Source of the DNA: Owenia fusiformis
Lineage: Eukaryota > Annelida > Polychaeta > Sabellida > Oweniidae
DNA: 54,000 nt
Assembly: GCA_903813345.2 (NCBI GenBank)
Contig: CAIIXF020000003.1
Location: 55,230 to 109,229 of the forward strand
Direction of reading: 5' to 3'
Below the pieces are notes generated by a model that was given only the letters and a program-made list of their open reading frames with translations, had not been told where the DNA came from and ran no database searches. The position numbers and the translations under genes are program-made. Shown piece after piece: positions 1-11,883 of this stretch. Positions within the stretch are counted from its first letter, which is position 1; each line of letters opens with the position of its first letter.

Positions 1-643
1 GTCCGAAAAGTAGGTCAAAATAAAATTTCTTCAAATTTAATGTATGAGTTATGAATTGGGGGTAGAATTTTGTCAGGAATCCGAATCTGCAAACAAAATT
101 TCGATCCGACTTCCGATTCGGAAGTTATGGCGTGTCTGAAAAGTAGGTCAAAATAAAAAGTTTCCAAATTTAACGTATGCGTTATGAATTAGGGGTAGAA
201 TTTTGTCAGGAATCCGAATCTTTAAATCAAATTTCGATCCGACTTCCGCTTCGGAAGTTATGGCGTTTTGAAATTTCGGAAAATTGATCTGATGGTATCC
301 TGATAGAAAGTCAAGAGTAGAGAAGAAAATGTTCATCCATCCATCCATCCTTCCTATCTGATCCTATCCTTCCTATCTATCCTTCCTTCGTATCCTTTCC
401 TTTCCTTCCTATCCTCTCCTATCATATTCTTTCTTCCTATTCTGTTCTATCCTATCCTTCTTTCTTATTCTATCCTATCGTTCCTTCCCATTCTATCCTA
501 TCCTACCTTCCTATTTTATCCATCCATCTTATTCTGGATGACTCAGCTTATTCTGGATGACTCGGCTTATTTTAGATGACTGGGCTTAAAAAAGTCTAGA
601 TCTAGAGTCTGAAATTGAACTTCGTTCAATTTCCAAAGTTTAG
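1..643 (+). mobile_element. Helitron-like non-autonomous element, family A, 3' part (copy 1)
   Basis: Two ~125-bp direct units (about 1-127 and 128-260), each containing the words 'aagtaggtcaaaat' and 'ggaagttatggcg', lead into a TCCT/ATCC microsatellite, then copies of a 19-bp 'cttattctggatgactcgg' unit. The end is a 10-bp perfect hairpin (stem GAAATTGAAC at 611-620, complement at 624-633, loop TTC), six bases, and TTAG (CTAG in the sister copies). The same order recurs at 46026-46990 and 46991-48400. Hairpin plus CTRR is the known 3' signature of Helitrons; assignment to that class is inference because no transposase is encoded here. Confidence 0.6.
335..528. repeat. TCCT/ATCC-rich microsatellite
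   Basis: Degenerate pyrimidine microsatellite of tatcc/ttcc words inside family A copy 1. Open frames across it and across the matching stretches are artefacts of low complexity. Confidence 0.9.
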
Positions 644-756
644 TTATTCTTCTACCCACGTTTTCTCAGTAACCAGAAGACATTGAGTCAAGACCTGTAT
701 ATTGGAAATTTAGGTCCAGTATCAAGTTTCTCGGAAATTGGGTCAATTTTTTATCT

Positions 757-769
757 AGGTCAAAGGTCA
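757..769 (+). promoter_or_regulatory. DR1-type direct repeat AGGTCAAAGGTCA
   Basis: A perfect AGGTCA direct repeat with one-base spacing, the known binding pattern of HNF4/RXR/COUP-type nuclear receptors. The same motif is perfect at 47107-47119 and has one mismatch at 46050-46062, so it belongs to the 5' part of family A. Function is untested; the element is AGGTCA-rich overall. Confidence 0.35.
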
Positions 770-2109
770 AGAAATAGGTCAAATCTTACATTTTCAACAT
801 TCTATCAATTATCTTCGTCATTATTTATCCGAACATCTTTGTCTTTTTTTCATCATGTAGCTTAGAAACAGCCCTTTCATAAGTGTGCCATCCGTTTTTT
901 GATTACTCTTACCGATTTTGAAATATGGCGTCCGGAAAGTAGGTCACACCAAAACGTGCTCCAAATTTAGGGTATGAGTTATGAATTAGGGGTAGAATTT
1001 TGTCAGGAATCCGAATCTGCAAATAAAATGTCGATCCGACTTCTGGTTCGGAAGTTATGGCGTTTTAAAAGCTCAAAAATCGCTAAATTTGGTGCCCATG
1101 TTAAGTCAATGGGAAAAAAAGATTTTTTTGAAATGAAAAATTCGAAATATAGACTGAGTTCTGCTTAATTTAATGAAAGCCTTCAAAAGAAGGGGACCTC
1201 AAAAGCCATCTAGCTTCAAAATTTGGACACCAAAATGCCTAGGTCAAATTTAAAGGTTTTCCTTATTTTTGCGATGTTGACACTACACTTCAATTATATT
1301 CTTCGAAATTGTGTATACATGTAGCCAAGAGTATGCTTATAGTGTTAGCCTTTTGCCGTCAGAAAGTATTTTGACCCACTTTTGAAATATGGTGTCCAAA
1401 AAGTAGGTCAAAATAAAAAATTCTCCAAATTTAACGTATGAGATATGAATTAGGGGCAGAATTTTGTCAGAAATCCGAATCTGCAAACCAAATTTCGATC
1501 CGACTTCCGGTTCGGAAGAAATGGCGTGTCCAAAAAGTAGGTCAAAATAAAAAATTCTCCAAATTTAACGTATGAGATATGAATTAGGGGAAGAATTTTG
1601 TCAGAAATCCGAATCTGCAATCTAAATTTCGATCTGACTTCCGGTTCGGAAGTTATGGCGTTATAAAAGCTAAAAAAATGCTAAATTTGGTGCCCATGTT
1701 AAGTCAATGGGAAAAAAGATTTTTTTGAAGTGAAAGATACGAAATAGAGACTGAGTTCAGCTTAATATAATGAAAGCTTTTAAAAGAAGGGGACATCAAA
1801 AGCCATCTAGCTTCAAAATTTGGACACCAAAATGCCTAGGTCAAAATCTAGGTCAAATTCAAAGGTTTTCCTTATTTTTGCGATTCTGACACTACATGTT
1901 AATTATATTCTTCGAAATTGTGTATGTATGTAGCCAAGAGTGTGCTAATAGTGTTAGCCTTTGCCGTCAGAAAGTATTTTGACCCACTATTGGGATATGG
2001 TGTCCGAAAAGTAGGTCAAAATTTGGTGCCCCATGTTATGTTAATGGGAAAAATATGTTTTTGAAGTGTAAAATACGAGATATAGACTGAGTACAGCTAA
2101 TATAATGAA

Positions 2110-3613
2110 CGTAAAGGCTAGAGTACCGACAATTGTCGGTACTCTAGACTCTGATGTGGTGGCACGCTAGAGGACCGACAAATAAATTGTTGGTACGGGA
2201 GATATGCTGTGTTTACACGCTAGAGGACCGACAAATATTGATTTTTGAATTTTCTGGCGCATGCGCAATGCGCGGGGGGATATTTCAGATATCATACGGA
2301 TATTTTGGGAACAAGTGCAAAACCCGGGGAGGGCATTAGCCCCGGTTACCCGGGGATTACCAAACCCAGTCAAAAAATGGTAGCCCGGGAACAGGGAATG
2401 GTAGTAAACGTTGAAAACCCAATAAAAAGGAAGGGGCGTTTGCTACCCATTAGATAGAAGAAAATAGCTAGAATGTTTTTTAGAGCTTATCGTATGGTAT
2501 GAGGTTCCATATCCATCCGCCAAAAGGTATATACTAGTAGTCCATTTAAAAACCTGTGGTATCGTTCTAAATAACCCATAGTTGGCTTCTAGGGTACCTA
2601 GTATGCCACTATTTGGTATCAAAATAAAGAGGAGTTCAACTTTCATTTGAATTACGAAAATAGCGATGTAGGTCAAAATAGTTCCGAACGTGAGGATGTT
2701 TACTACGCGTTTGCCTGTCATATCAGAATTGAGGAAGTGGTAGCAAACGCGAGTTACAATAAACGGACGCTGATATCTCAAAAAGTAACCTGACTCCCTA
2801 TAATTTGATGTAGGTCAATCGAACCCCTATATGGACAGGTGCATTTTGATGTATAACACTATGGGGGGTAAGCGTTTCATAGTTGGTCACGAACGCCATA
2901 TGTGCAAAGTATTGTTATGAATTTTCGAATTTGGTGTTGGATTACGGTACTCATACCTTATAGCACAATTTTTGATGGAAGTTGCATTTGGCTCCCTTAG
3001 TTAATGGCTACGATTCCATCTCGCATGAGAGAGCTACCAAACGCAAAGTAAACAGTGATATATTCCAAATGAGACATTTCTCCTGTGCCATGGCGTAGTA
3101 AGGGTAGAGAGCGACGGGGGCGAAAGCATCCCCTCCCCTAACTGTATATATCGACCCATTAGATAGAACAAGAAGAGCTTTAAAATGTTTTTCTAATTGA
3201 AGCTTGTAGGACAATTTTGATGGAAGTTGAATCAATTTTTGTCGAAATAAATTATGGCTCACTACAAGTTAATGCCTGCACGATTCCATACTGCAAAAGA
3301 AGCACTATGCCACCCCCCTCAAAAGAAAAAAAGTAGGTCTTACCGGGATTCGACCGAGTGTGTTTGAGTCGTGCTCGCTAACCACTAGGCTACCAGTGAT
3401 GAGGTTATTTCTAAAAGTAAAAGTAGTGGATTTATTTATGAAATTGTCGGCTCTCTAGCAAAAACACGTAGCAGCCACTTGCGTACCGACATTTGTCGGT
3501 TCTCTATCTGGCACTACTAGTTGACGATAGAGTGCCGACAATTGTCGGTACCCCAGCAAATACCCCTGGACAGTCTCCAGTACCGACAATTGTCGGTCCT
3601 GGAGCCACTCCGT
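2110..3613. mobile_element. ~1.5-kb inverted-repeat element with palindromic termini inserted in family A
   Basis: The interrupted host repeat is flanked by ATAATGAA (2102-2109) and ATAACGAA (3614-3621), a probable 8-bp target duplication with one difference. The ends are ~30-bp imperfect inverted repeats that both reach the palindrome CCGACAATTGTCGG. Further copies of that core, or a one-base variant, lie at 3485-3500 and 3535-3548, with half sites at about 2175, 2227 and 3445. The interior has partial internal duplication (about 2440-2480 against 3145-3190) and no convincing gene. Open frames at 2443-2781 and 3008-3262 (minus) match no family I recognise. The 8-bp duplication would fit hAT- or P-like elements, but the termini do not settle this. 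Confidence 0.5.
3325..3402 (-). ncRNA. tRNA-like Pol III promoter module (SINE head or tRNA relic)
   Basis: On the minus strand an A-box-like TAGCCTAGTGGTTAGCGAG (complement of 3374-3392) is followed by a B-box-like GGTCGAATCCC (complement of 3345-3355) and a run of seven T (3326-3332), a Pol III terminator. The D stem has mismatches and no acceptor stem pairs, so it is not a functional tRNA gene. It lies inside the 1.5-kb element. Confidence 0.5.
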
Positions 3614-3970
3614 ATAACGAAAGCTTATGAAAGGAGGGGACCTTGAAGGCTACTTAGCTTCAAAATTTGGACACCAAAATGCCTACATGTAGGTCAAAAT
3701 CTAGGTCAAATTCAAATTTTTTTGCGATTCTGACACTACACTTTAATTATATTCTTCGAAATTGTGTATACATGTAGCCAAGAGTGTTGTTATAGTGTTA
3801 GCCTTTTGCCGTCAGAAAGTATTTTGACCCACTTTTGAGATATGGTGTCCGAAAAGTAGGTCAAAATAAAAAGTTCTCCACATTTAACATATGAGTTATG
3901 AATTAAGAGTAGAATTTTCTCAGAAATCTGAATCTGCAAACCAAATTTCGATCTGACTTCCCTAGATCCA

Positions 3971-4367
3971 ACTTATTCTGATAGAGGAGCAGAAAAAATA
4001 CAACTTGGGATGTGCTCCCAAATCCTTAATTTTTACATCATATTTCCTGTTTTCCTCCCCAGGTACCCTCAACATTCCATTTTAAATCATCTGTAACATT
4101 GCCAAATGATCTTATTATGTTATGTAACTTTCAGAGATAGTAGAAATAAATCCAATCCAAAACTTTTATCATTGTATCTCAAATATTCTATGAATTAGAA
4201 TAAAAATTTCAAGACTTATGGGACAACCCTAGTACATACATTTTACCAAATTTTTTTCCTGTTCGAGCTTTTCCACAAAAGATAGGTATCGATATGGTGA
4301 ACTGAAATTACAATGTTTTTCGCTCAAACCAATTATTGAAAACATTCTGTAAAAAACATGGTCCTTT
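3971..4367. other. Intergenic, no gene seen
   Basis: AT-rich sequence between the truncated family A copy and the next inverted-repeat element. No coding frame, splice pair or repeat stands out. Confidence 0.6.
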
Positions 4368-5164
4368 AAAGGATCTTGTACACCTGCCATTATGATCTCC
4401 CCATGAACAAAATGAATCATTTTTAGGTGTTATATAAAGAATACAATGTTACATAATACTTTGGAAAATATTTAAGCGTTTGGCCCCACATGGGCTGAGG
4501 TTGGGGTCATTAAGTTCAGCAAGGGTGTATTGACTTGACATTGGATGTGTTCTATTGACTTAACATGTGGATACCATCAGATTCCAATGGAGGCCATTGG
4601 TTTCTATTGATTTTCACAAAAATACCTAAAATACACTATGACCTGAATCGATTGCAAATTAAATAATTTCACAATATGACACAAATGGTATTTCAGATCA
4701 GATGTGCAAATATAAAGTTTGCAATCGATTCAGGTCATACTTCAAATTAAAAGATTATTCATTTTTTTCATCATTTTTTCCTACAAAATGGCTATAGAAA
4801 AATGCTTCAAAAGCAACTTTTACACTTATGAAATCCCATACAACTTTGTAAATCCAAAGATTATACTGTTATGATTCATTAATTAATAACATATTTTGAT
4901 AAGATGTAGGGATGTGTAGGATGCAAATGGATTTTGACAGACACAAAAAGACTTCCTGGTTTGGCACCTCTACCCCTGTACACTTTATGTTTGAATATTG
5001 CCCTAAAAAGTGGCCCATTCATCAATACAGTGCTGAATATAGGTCAACAAGATACTAGTGTACATATACATGTAATAATAAAAGCAGTATATTTATTTTG
5101 AAAAATCAGATGAATTTATTTTTGTTCATGGGGAGATCATAATGGCAGGTGTACAAGATCCTTT
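4368..5164. mobile_element. ~800-bp element with perfect 45-bp terminal inverted repeats
   Basis: The first 45 bases (4368-4412) are exactly the reverse complement of the last 45 (5120-5164). Inside is a second inverted repeat with 22-bp perfect arms (4637-4658 and 4718-4739). Most of the interior recurs in opposite orientation at about 29000-29590, so it is a dispersed element. It encodes nothing recognisable. No clear target duplication is visible, so the superfamily is unknown. Confidence 0.7.
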
Positions 5165-7767
5165 CTGTGGCCATTTCTCTATTTCTCTAATTACTCTCTC
5201 CTTCAGCAAAGCTCCTTTGCCTCTAGGCATCAGTATATATAAAGTTTGAACCAAAATTGTGAACTAGTATTTGACTTATCAAAGATTAATTATTTTGCAA
5301 AATATCGTGGCTTTTTTAATAGACTAGGTGTGAGTAGAAATAATCTTGATTTACGTCATTGAATATTCCAAATTCAGTCAAACTGATGTCATATTTGAAA
5401 TCTATGTGTAAAAGTACTTCTAGAAATATGGTTTCGAAAATATTTTATCAACTTTGAAAATTAAATTTGTTTTGAAAATGTGACTTCTAGTTCCGGTTGA
5501 TTCCCCATAGACCCCATGTTACAAAATCACAAAAAGTGAAATATCTTTTCTTGTATTGGACAGATAACATTTTCCTTTACTGGACATATTTTAATTTTCA
5601 TAACTATTAGATACATAAGGGTTATATGAAAATTGACCCACTAAAACAGATGTAATTTAAGTTAAAGGGAACTTTCTACTATACCCGCCATGTTATCTGA
5701 CCCGAACGAGCCACCTGGTGGTGAAATTGGTAATTTCCTACTCGCATCTATGTTATTAAGTGGCCATATTGAAAATTCCTCCTCAAGCAGAGGTCCTACT
5801 CCCATAAGGCATAAGCCTATAAAATTTGAACCAAATTCATCAACTGGCATTTGAGTTATTGCCCACAGAGACACACGAATGAACGAACGGATGGATCGAC
5901 GGCTTTCCTATATCCCCCTCGAACATTGTTCTGCGGGATGGTTAAGTTAACTGTTGGGAACACAACATTTTGAACGCACATTGTAGTCCAGCCAAAATAC
6001 TGCAACAAGGACACATGGGAAATTATTTAATGTATACTATAACATAAAACTTTATATTCATTAATATGCTTTTGTATATTGGTCTTAAAGGATTGCAAAA
6101 TGACATTTACATAAATCATATCAGAAAATATACAATGAGTTTACAGAATGATATAAATACATGCAAGGCTTTCTGCTAAACATACTTGTTCTGTGCAAAT
6201 ATATACAATGTAATGAAGACATCATTCTGGACTGAATAGCACAGAAATATGCTTAAACTACAACCTAATTACAAGACAGTAAGAACTTGACTTCTTGTAG
6301 ATATTAAACTGTTGTTAACTTGAATTCAAATTTAAAATGTTAACCTGAAGAGTTTAAATTCTTTCGGTTAATAACTATAGTCAATCTGAAAATTTTACAC
6401 AAAAAAAGTTTCAATGTGAGATTGATTTTAAGGATTATTTGCATGCTTTGCATATATACTGTGATTCCTTATGGCAATTGTACTGTCTTTGATCTGGATG
6501 ATGATGATGTGAAATCATGGTAAGGGTAGGCTAATAGAGTTCATCCATTGATGCCCGAGACAACATTGTATGGATGTATTTATATAGTTCCGTTGATCCC
6601 TGTGATGATAATAGTTATGACATCGCACATCATTTTATAGCAAATCGGACACTTTATCATTTGTTGACATGAAGTGACTTTTAGGCCAACATTCTGCGCA
6701 ATTCGCAGTTGTATTATATTTAATAGTATAATTTAAATAGTTCATCTTACAATAGTTTAATAGTTCATCATATTCACTATTTAGGTTCCTTTATGCTGTG
6801 TACAATGTGTAGGCTTAGGCAGAAGCTATAGTTTATTTCCTTGGTCGATGCCTCAGGATGATATTGGTTGTATGACTGGGTTTTCATGTAGACATAATTA
6901 TATAGTTCATGAATCACTGGTTGGAATGATGACATGCTTCAGCAGTACATTTTAAAGTTCATTATTTTCTGTGGGAGGCTCTTGCCCAATACAGTTATGT
7001 TATCACAGCAAGGTACGTCAACAATGACAATACAATGGCATCCTTGAAATTATTCATCAACAAAATAATAATACAGCTGGATGTCACATAACAATATGTT
7101 ATACAATTATTTTTCTATAAATAATAGTTATACAAATGTACAGATGAAGACAAAAGTTCCATGCTCCCGCACCATCAGTCAAAATGGCTTTAGACACTTT
7201 AGAGTATATTTTTTATATTTTCGATTACATACCATAAAATTTATTTTTTAGTTTCCACTGCTGTAGAAACTAACAGCTATATGCAATGCAAGAATGCAAT
7301 TGAATAATATAATGTCATCTAAAGTAAGAAACAATTGTCATTACATGATATACCATTACACTGTCTTAATATATGCAAAGCAATATTGACATGATCACAT
7401 ACTATGAAATAGAATCAGAATATAATACAGTTATACACCTAATCAACAATTGTCAGAGAGTAAAAAACATAAGTAACATAGTAATAGCAATAATAGCAAA
7501 AACATTAATATTGTATAATATATTATATATATATAATAGCAAAAACATTAAGTAGCAAATGCTACTTAATGCAGTTATATCATACAAATGTGGAATATAA
7601 GATAACTTAACAAAAGTTAATAATTACTTCAGGGTATGACACAGTTATACTAAACACTGGTATTATATAATTATTATATTTTAGAAAGCTGCAATTGAGG
7701 ACAACTACAGTTGCATGGTAAAAATCACAAAGGATCAATTGCATTTTCAAAGTATAATATACTTATA
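5165..7767. other. Intergenic, no gene seen
   Basis: AT-rich sequence without a convincing exon. 5850-5930 has a purine-rich 'gaacgaacggatggatcgac' stretch followed by 'tatccccctcgaac', echoing tails seen near 26950-27130, 28090 and 31560, so it is probably a repeat fragment. An 11-bp perfect hairpin (CATTAAGTAGC, loop aaat) lies at 7546-7571. Confidence 0.5.
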
Positions 7768-8677
7768 CAGGGTGACACAAAAATACCACCCACAAATATT
7801 GAAAAAACTTTCTCAACAATAAAGTAATCTTCATGATTTTTTATAGATAGAGTGTTCAATGCATATGGGATTGTTCTACTTTCTCTTTAATGAGTACTAG
7901 TATCTACAACTGGTTTTGATATTATAAGTATTGGCTTTCAAATTTTCATTTATTCTTCAACATGTATTGTAATGACTTCAGTATGAATGAAATGTCGTTT
8001 AATGTTCTGTTCCTGGATTATGATTTTGACTCTTTTATTTTAAGACACTATTTCTTTTCACATTATACCATGGTTTTTGGATATAAAGGGTCTATTTTTG
8101 CTATGACCTGTTAACACTTAGAGTTTGCTTTACTTAGTTTCTTTAAGGTTTTTAGTATTTTCACTTTGGTCCTTATTGTATTGTATTTTGTTTACCACCA
8201 ATGAAGGTGAGCAATACCTCTTGGGTATGTCCCGTATATATACGGTCGTAATTTACGTAATTAACATGGAAGATAGACCCAGAAACCCCTCCTTGAAGGA
8301 GCCCTGTGTTCTTTTATGTGCACTTATACATAGACATATAAGTACACACCACAGCCTTTTTGTACGAGTTGCGGACCACTCAGTCAAACACCCTGAAGTA
8401 CTTCACGCAAACAAGCAAATTTAGTCTTGCCTGAACCGGGGATCGAATCCGGGACCTATTGCGTAAGAGGTACCTGCGCTACCGCTGAGCTACACGGGTG
8501 CTTAGATATTTATAGCACAAACAATTGACATATCTCTCAATTTCCAAGTTGTTGATGTAATGTAAGTTTGCAAGTCTTTCACAGACTGGACACTCTACAC
8601 TTAAAAATCATGAAGATTTCTTGATTATTGAACAAGTTATTCCAAAATTAGTGAGTGACATTTTTTGTGCCAGCCTT
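7768..8677. mobile_element. ~910-bp inverted-repeat element with TA flanks
   Basis: The ends CAGGGTGACACAAAAAT (left) and the complement of the right end, AAGGCTGGCACAAAAAAT, form degenerate inverted repeats that stay alignable for about 85-90 bp, including 'atcttcatgatttttta'. Both ends abut TA (7766-7767 and 8678-8679), as in Tc1/mariner insertions. No transposase frame remains. A tRNA-derived SINE lies inside. Confidence 0.5.
8210..8502 (-). mobile_element. tRNA-derived SINE nested in the TA-flanked element
   Basis: The minus-strand head (8430-8502) has an A box TAGCTCAGCGGTAGCG (complement of 8477-8492) and a B box GGATTCGATCCCC in a well-paired T arm (CCGG/CCGG). The anticodon and acceptor stems pair poorly, so it is a SINE head rather than a tRNA gene. 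The tRNA-unrelated body probably runs to about 8210; its end is not precise and the family is not recognised. Confidence 0.6.
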
Positions 8678-8819
8678 TATTATACAAACCTACAATTTTA
8701 GACAACTAACGAAGTCAGTTGTGATAAACATTCCATTATAAGATTTCAGTATGAAATATATTGAGCTCAATTAAAATCTAGTTTTGAAAATGATAGGATC
8801 ATGTCTATGATGTGTATGT

Positions 8820-11800
8820 CCATACCTATATTTCAGTAATAAAGTTGAAGGTGTGAACATAATAACAAAATAGACAATCCAAAAAATCTTCAAAATAGAA
8901 AATGGTTGTCAGTATCAGGATCATAAATTGGATAATGTATGTATATGTCCATACCATCATTAAAAGTAATAAAATTGAAGGTGTGAACATCATACTTAAC
9001 AAAACAAACAATACAAGACATCTTCACAAGGGAAGTTGTTATCAGTATCAACGCCATGAATTGGATTATGTCTGTAATGTGTATGTCCATACCTTTATTA
9101 AAAGTAATAAGGTTTAAGGTGTGGACATCATAGTTCATCAAAACAGACAATCACAAAGGAAGTGATTGTCAGTATCAACACCACGAATTGGATTATGTCT
9201 GTAATATGCATGTTCATACATTCAATAAAGTTAAATGTTTGAACATCAAAATTCACAAAACAGACAATAAAGTAAATCTTCACAAAGGAAGTAGTTGTGA
9301 GTATCAACACAATGAATTGGATTGTGTCTGTAATGTGTATTTCAATACCTTCATTTAATTAACAAATTTGAAGGTGTGAACATCATAATTCACAAAACAG
9401 ACAATCTAAGACATCTTCACAAAGAAAGTGGTTGCCAGTATCAACACCATGAATTATGTCTGTAATGAGTATGTCCATACCTTCATTTAATTAATAAAGG
9501 TGAAGGTGTGAACATCATAATTAACAAAACAGACAATCCAAGACATTTTAACAAATGCAGTGGTTGTCAGTATCAATATCATAAATTGGATTATGTCTGT
9601 AATGTGCATGTCCATACCTTAAATAAAGTTGAAGGTCTGGACATCATAATTCACAAAACAGGCAATCCGAGACATCTTATCAAAGGAAGTGACTGTCAGT
9701 ATCAACATCATGAATTTGATTATGTCTGTAATGTGCATGCCCATACCTCAACGAAGTTCAAGGTGTGAACATCATAATTAACAAAACAAACAATTCAAGA
9801 CATCTTCACAAAGGAAGTGGTTGTCAGTATAAACACTATGAATTGGATAATATCTGTAAGGTGTATGTCCATACCTTCAATAAAGTTGAAGGTGTGGGCA
9901 TCATAATACACAACACAGACAATTCAAGACATCTTCACAAAGGAAGTTGTTGTCAGTATCAACACTATGAATTTGATTATGCCTGTAAGGTGTATGTCCT
10001 TACCTTCAATAAAATTGAAGGTGTGAACATCATATTCAACAAAACAGACAATCCATGACATCTTATTAAAGGAAGTGACTGTCAGTATCAACATCATGAA
10101 TTGGATTATGTCTGTAATGTGCATGATCATACCTTCAATAAAGTTGAAGGTGTGAACATCATAATTAACAAAACAGACAATCCAAGACATCTTAACAAAT
10201 GGAGTGGTTGACAGTATCAATATCATGAATTGGATTATGTCTGTAATGTGCATGTCCCTACCTTCAATAAAGTTAAAGGTGTGGACACCAAACTTCACAA
10301 AACAGACAATCCAAGACATCTTCGCAAATGAAGTGGTTGTCAGTATCAATATCATGAATTGGATTATGTCTGAAATGTGCATGTCCATACCTTCAATAAA
10401 GTTGAAAGTGTGGACATCATACTTCAGAAAACAGACAATCCAAGACATCTTCATAAATTTAGTGGTTGTCAGTATCAACACCATGATTTGGATTATATCT
10501 GTAATGTATATGTCAATACCTTCATTAAAAGTAAAAAGGTTTAAGGTGTGAACATCATAGTTCACAAAACAGACAACCAAAAACATCTTCACAAATGTAG
10601 TGGTTGTCAGTATCAAGACCATGAATTGGATTATGTCTGAAATGTGCATGTTCATACCTTCAATAAAGTTGAAGGTGTGGACATCATAATTCACAAAACA
10701 GACAATCCGAGACATCTTATCAAAGGAAGTGACTGTCAGTATCAACATCATGAATTTGATTATGTCTGTAATGTGCATGACCATACCTTCAACGAAGTTC
10801 AAGGTGTGAACATCATAATTAACAAAACAAACCATGAAATGTGCATGTCCATACCTTCAATAAAGTTGAATGTGCATCTCCATACCTTCAATAAACTTGA
10901 AGGTGTGAACATCATATTAAACAAAACAGACAATCCATGACATTTTCACAAAGGAAGTGTCAGTATCAACACTATGAATTGGATTATGTCTGTAAGATGC
11001 ATGTCCATACCTTCAATAAAGTTGAAGGTGTGAACATCATAGTTCACAAAACAGACAATCCAAGACATCTTCACAAATTAGTGGTTGTCAATATCAATAT
11101 CATGAATTGGATTATGTCTGTAATGGAGCTGTCGATACCTTCAATAAAGTTGAAGGTGTGAACATCATAGTTCACAGAACAGACAATCCAATACATCTTC
11201 ACAAAGGCAGTGGTTGTTAGTATTAACACCATGAATTGGATCATGTCTGTAATGTACATGTCCATACCTTCAATAAAGATGAAGGTGTGGACATCATAAT
11301 TCACAAAACAGACAATCCAAGACATCTTATCATAGGATTTTACTGTCAGTATCAACATCATGAATTGGATTATGTCTCTAAGGTGTATGTCCATACCTTC
11401 AATAAAATTGAATGTGCATCTCCATACCTTCAATAAACTTGAAGGTGTGAACATCAAAATTAACAAAACAGACAATCCAAATCATGTTCAAAGTGGTTGT
11501 CTATATCAAAACCATGAATTGGATTATGTCTGTAAGGTGAATGTCCATACCTTCAATAAAGTTGAAGGTGTGAGCATCATAGGTCACAAAACAGACAATC
11601 CAAGACATCTTCAGAAATGAAGTGGTTGTCAGTATCAACACCATGAATTGGATTATGTCTGTAATGTGCATATCCATACCTTCAATACAGTTGAAGGTAT
11701 CCATACCTTTATTAAAGTAATAATTGAAAGGTTTTGACATCATAATTCACAAAACACACAATCCAAGACATGTCTACAAATAAGTGGTTGTCAAAATCAA

Positions 11801-11880
11801 CACCAAGAATTGGACTATGTCTGTAATGTGTATGTTCATACCTTCAATAAAGTTGAAGGTGTGGACATTATAATTAACAA
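8820..11880. repeat. ~129-bp tandem array, about 23 units
   Basis: The word 'ccataccttcaataaagttgaagg' and its neighbours recur about every 129-130 bp (for example near 9611, 9741, 9868, 9998, 10127, 10256, 10386). Because 129 is divisible by three, frames stay open across units on both strands: a 303-codon minus frame at 9924-10835 and several plus frames repeating a 43-residue peptide. Such two-strand openness fits a satellite better than a gene. Some units are truncated or carry small indels (near 10840-10880 and 11410-11440). Confidence 0.9.
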
Positions 11881-11883
11881 AGA

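Larger units (their letters stand above)
644..3970 (+). mobile_element. Helitron-like family A, copy 2 (interrupted, 3' truncated)
   Basis: It begins directly after the TTAG terminus of copy 1 with 'ttattcttc', the same start as the copy at 46991, so the copies are head to tail. It contains the ~125-bp unit at about 930-1060, 1385-1515, 1520-1655 and 3840-3970, and a longer conserved block (about 1065-1380, repeated at 1660-1990 and 3614-3840). The repeat is broken at 2109 and resumes at 3614, where a foreign element is inserted. It stops before any microsatellite or hairpin, at about 3970. Confidence 0.55.

Noticed and set aside
2443-2781. 112-codon minus-strand frame in the 1.5-kb element as a transposase
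   Set aside because: No recognisable domain or catalytic motif, too short, and the interior has internal duplications typical of non-autonomous elements.
3341-3402. Functional tRNA gene
   Set aside because: A and B boxes and a terminator are present, but the acceptor stem does not pair and the D stem has mismatches.
8430-8502. Functional tRNA gene (Ala- or Lys-like)
   Set aside because: The T arm is good, but the anticodon and acceptor stems are poor and the sequence continues into a SINE-like body.
9924-10835. 303-codon minus-strand frame, and several plus-strand frames across 9508-11620
   Set aside because: They run through the 129-bp array, whose unit length is divisible by three; openness on both strands and unit-wise repetition point to satellite, not protein.
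8820-11880. CRISPR array
   Set aside because: Eukaryotic context, ~129-bp diverged units without unique spacers, and no cas genes.
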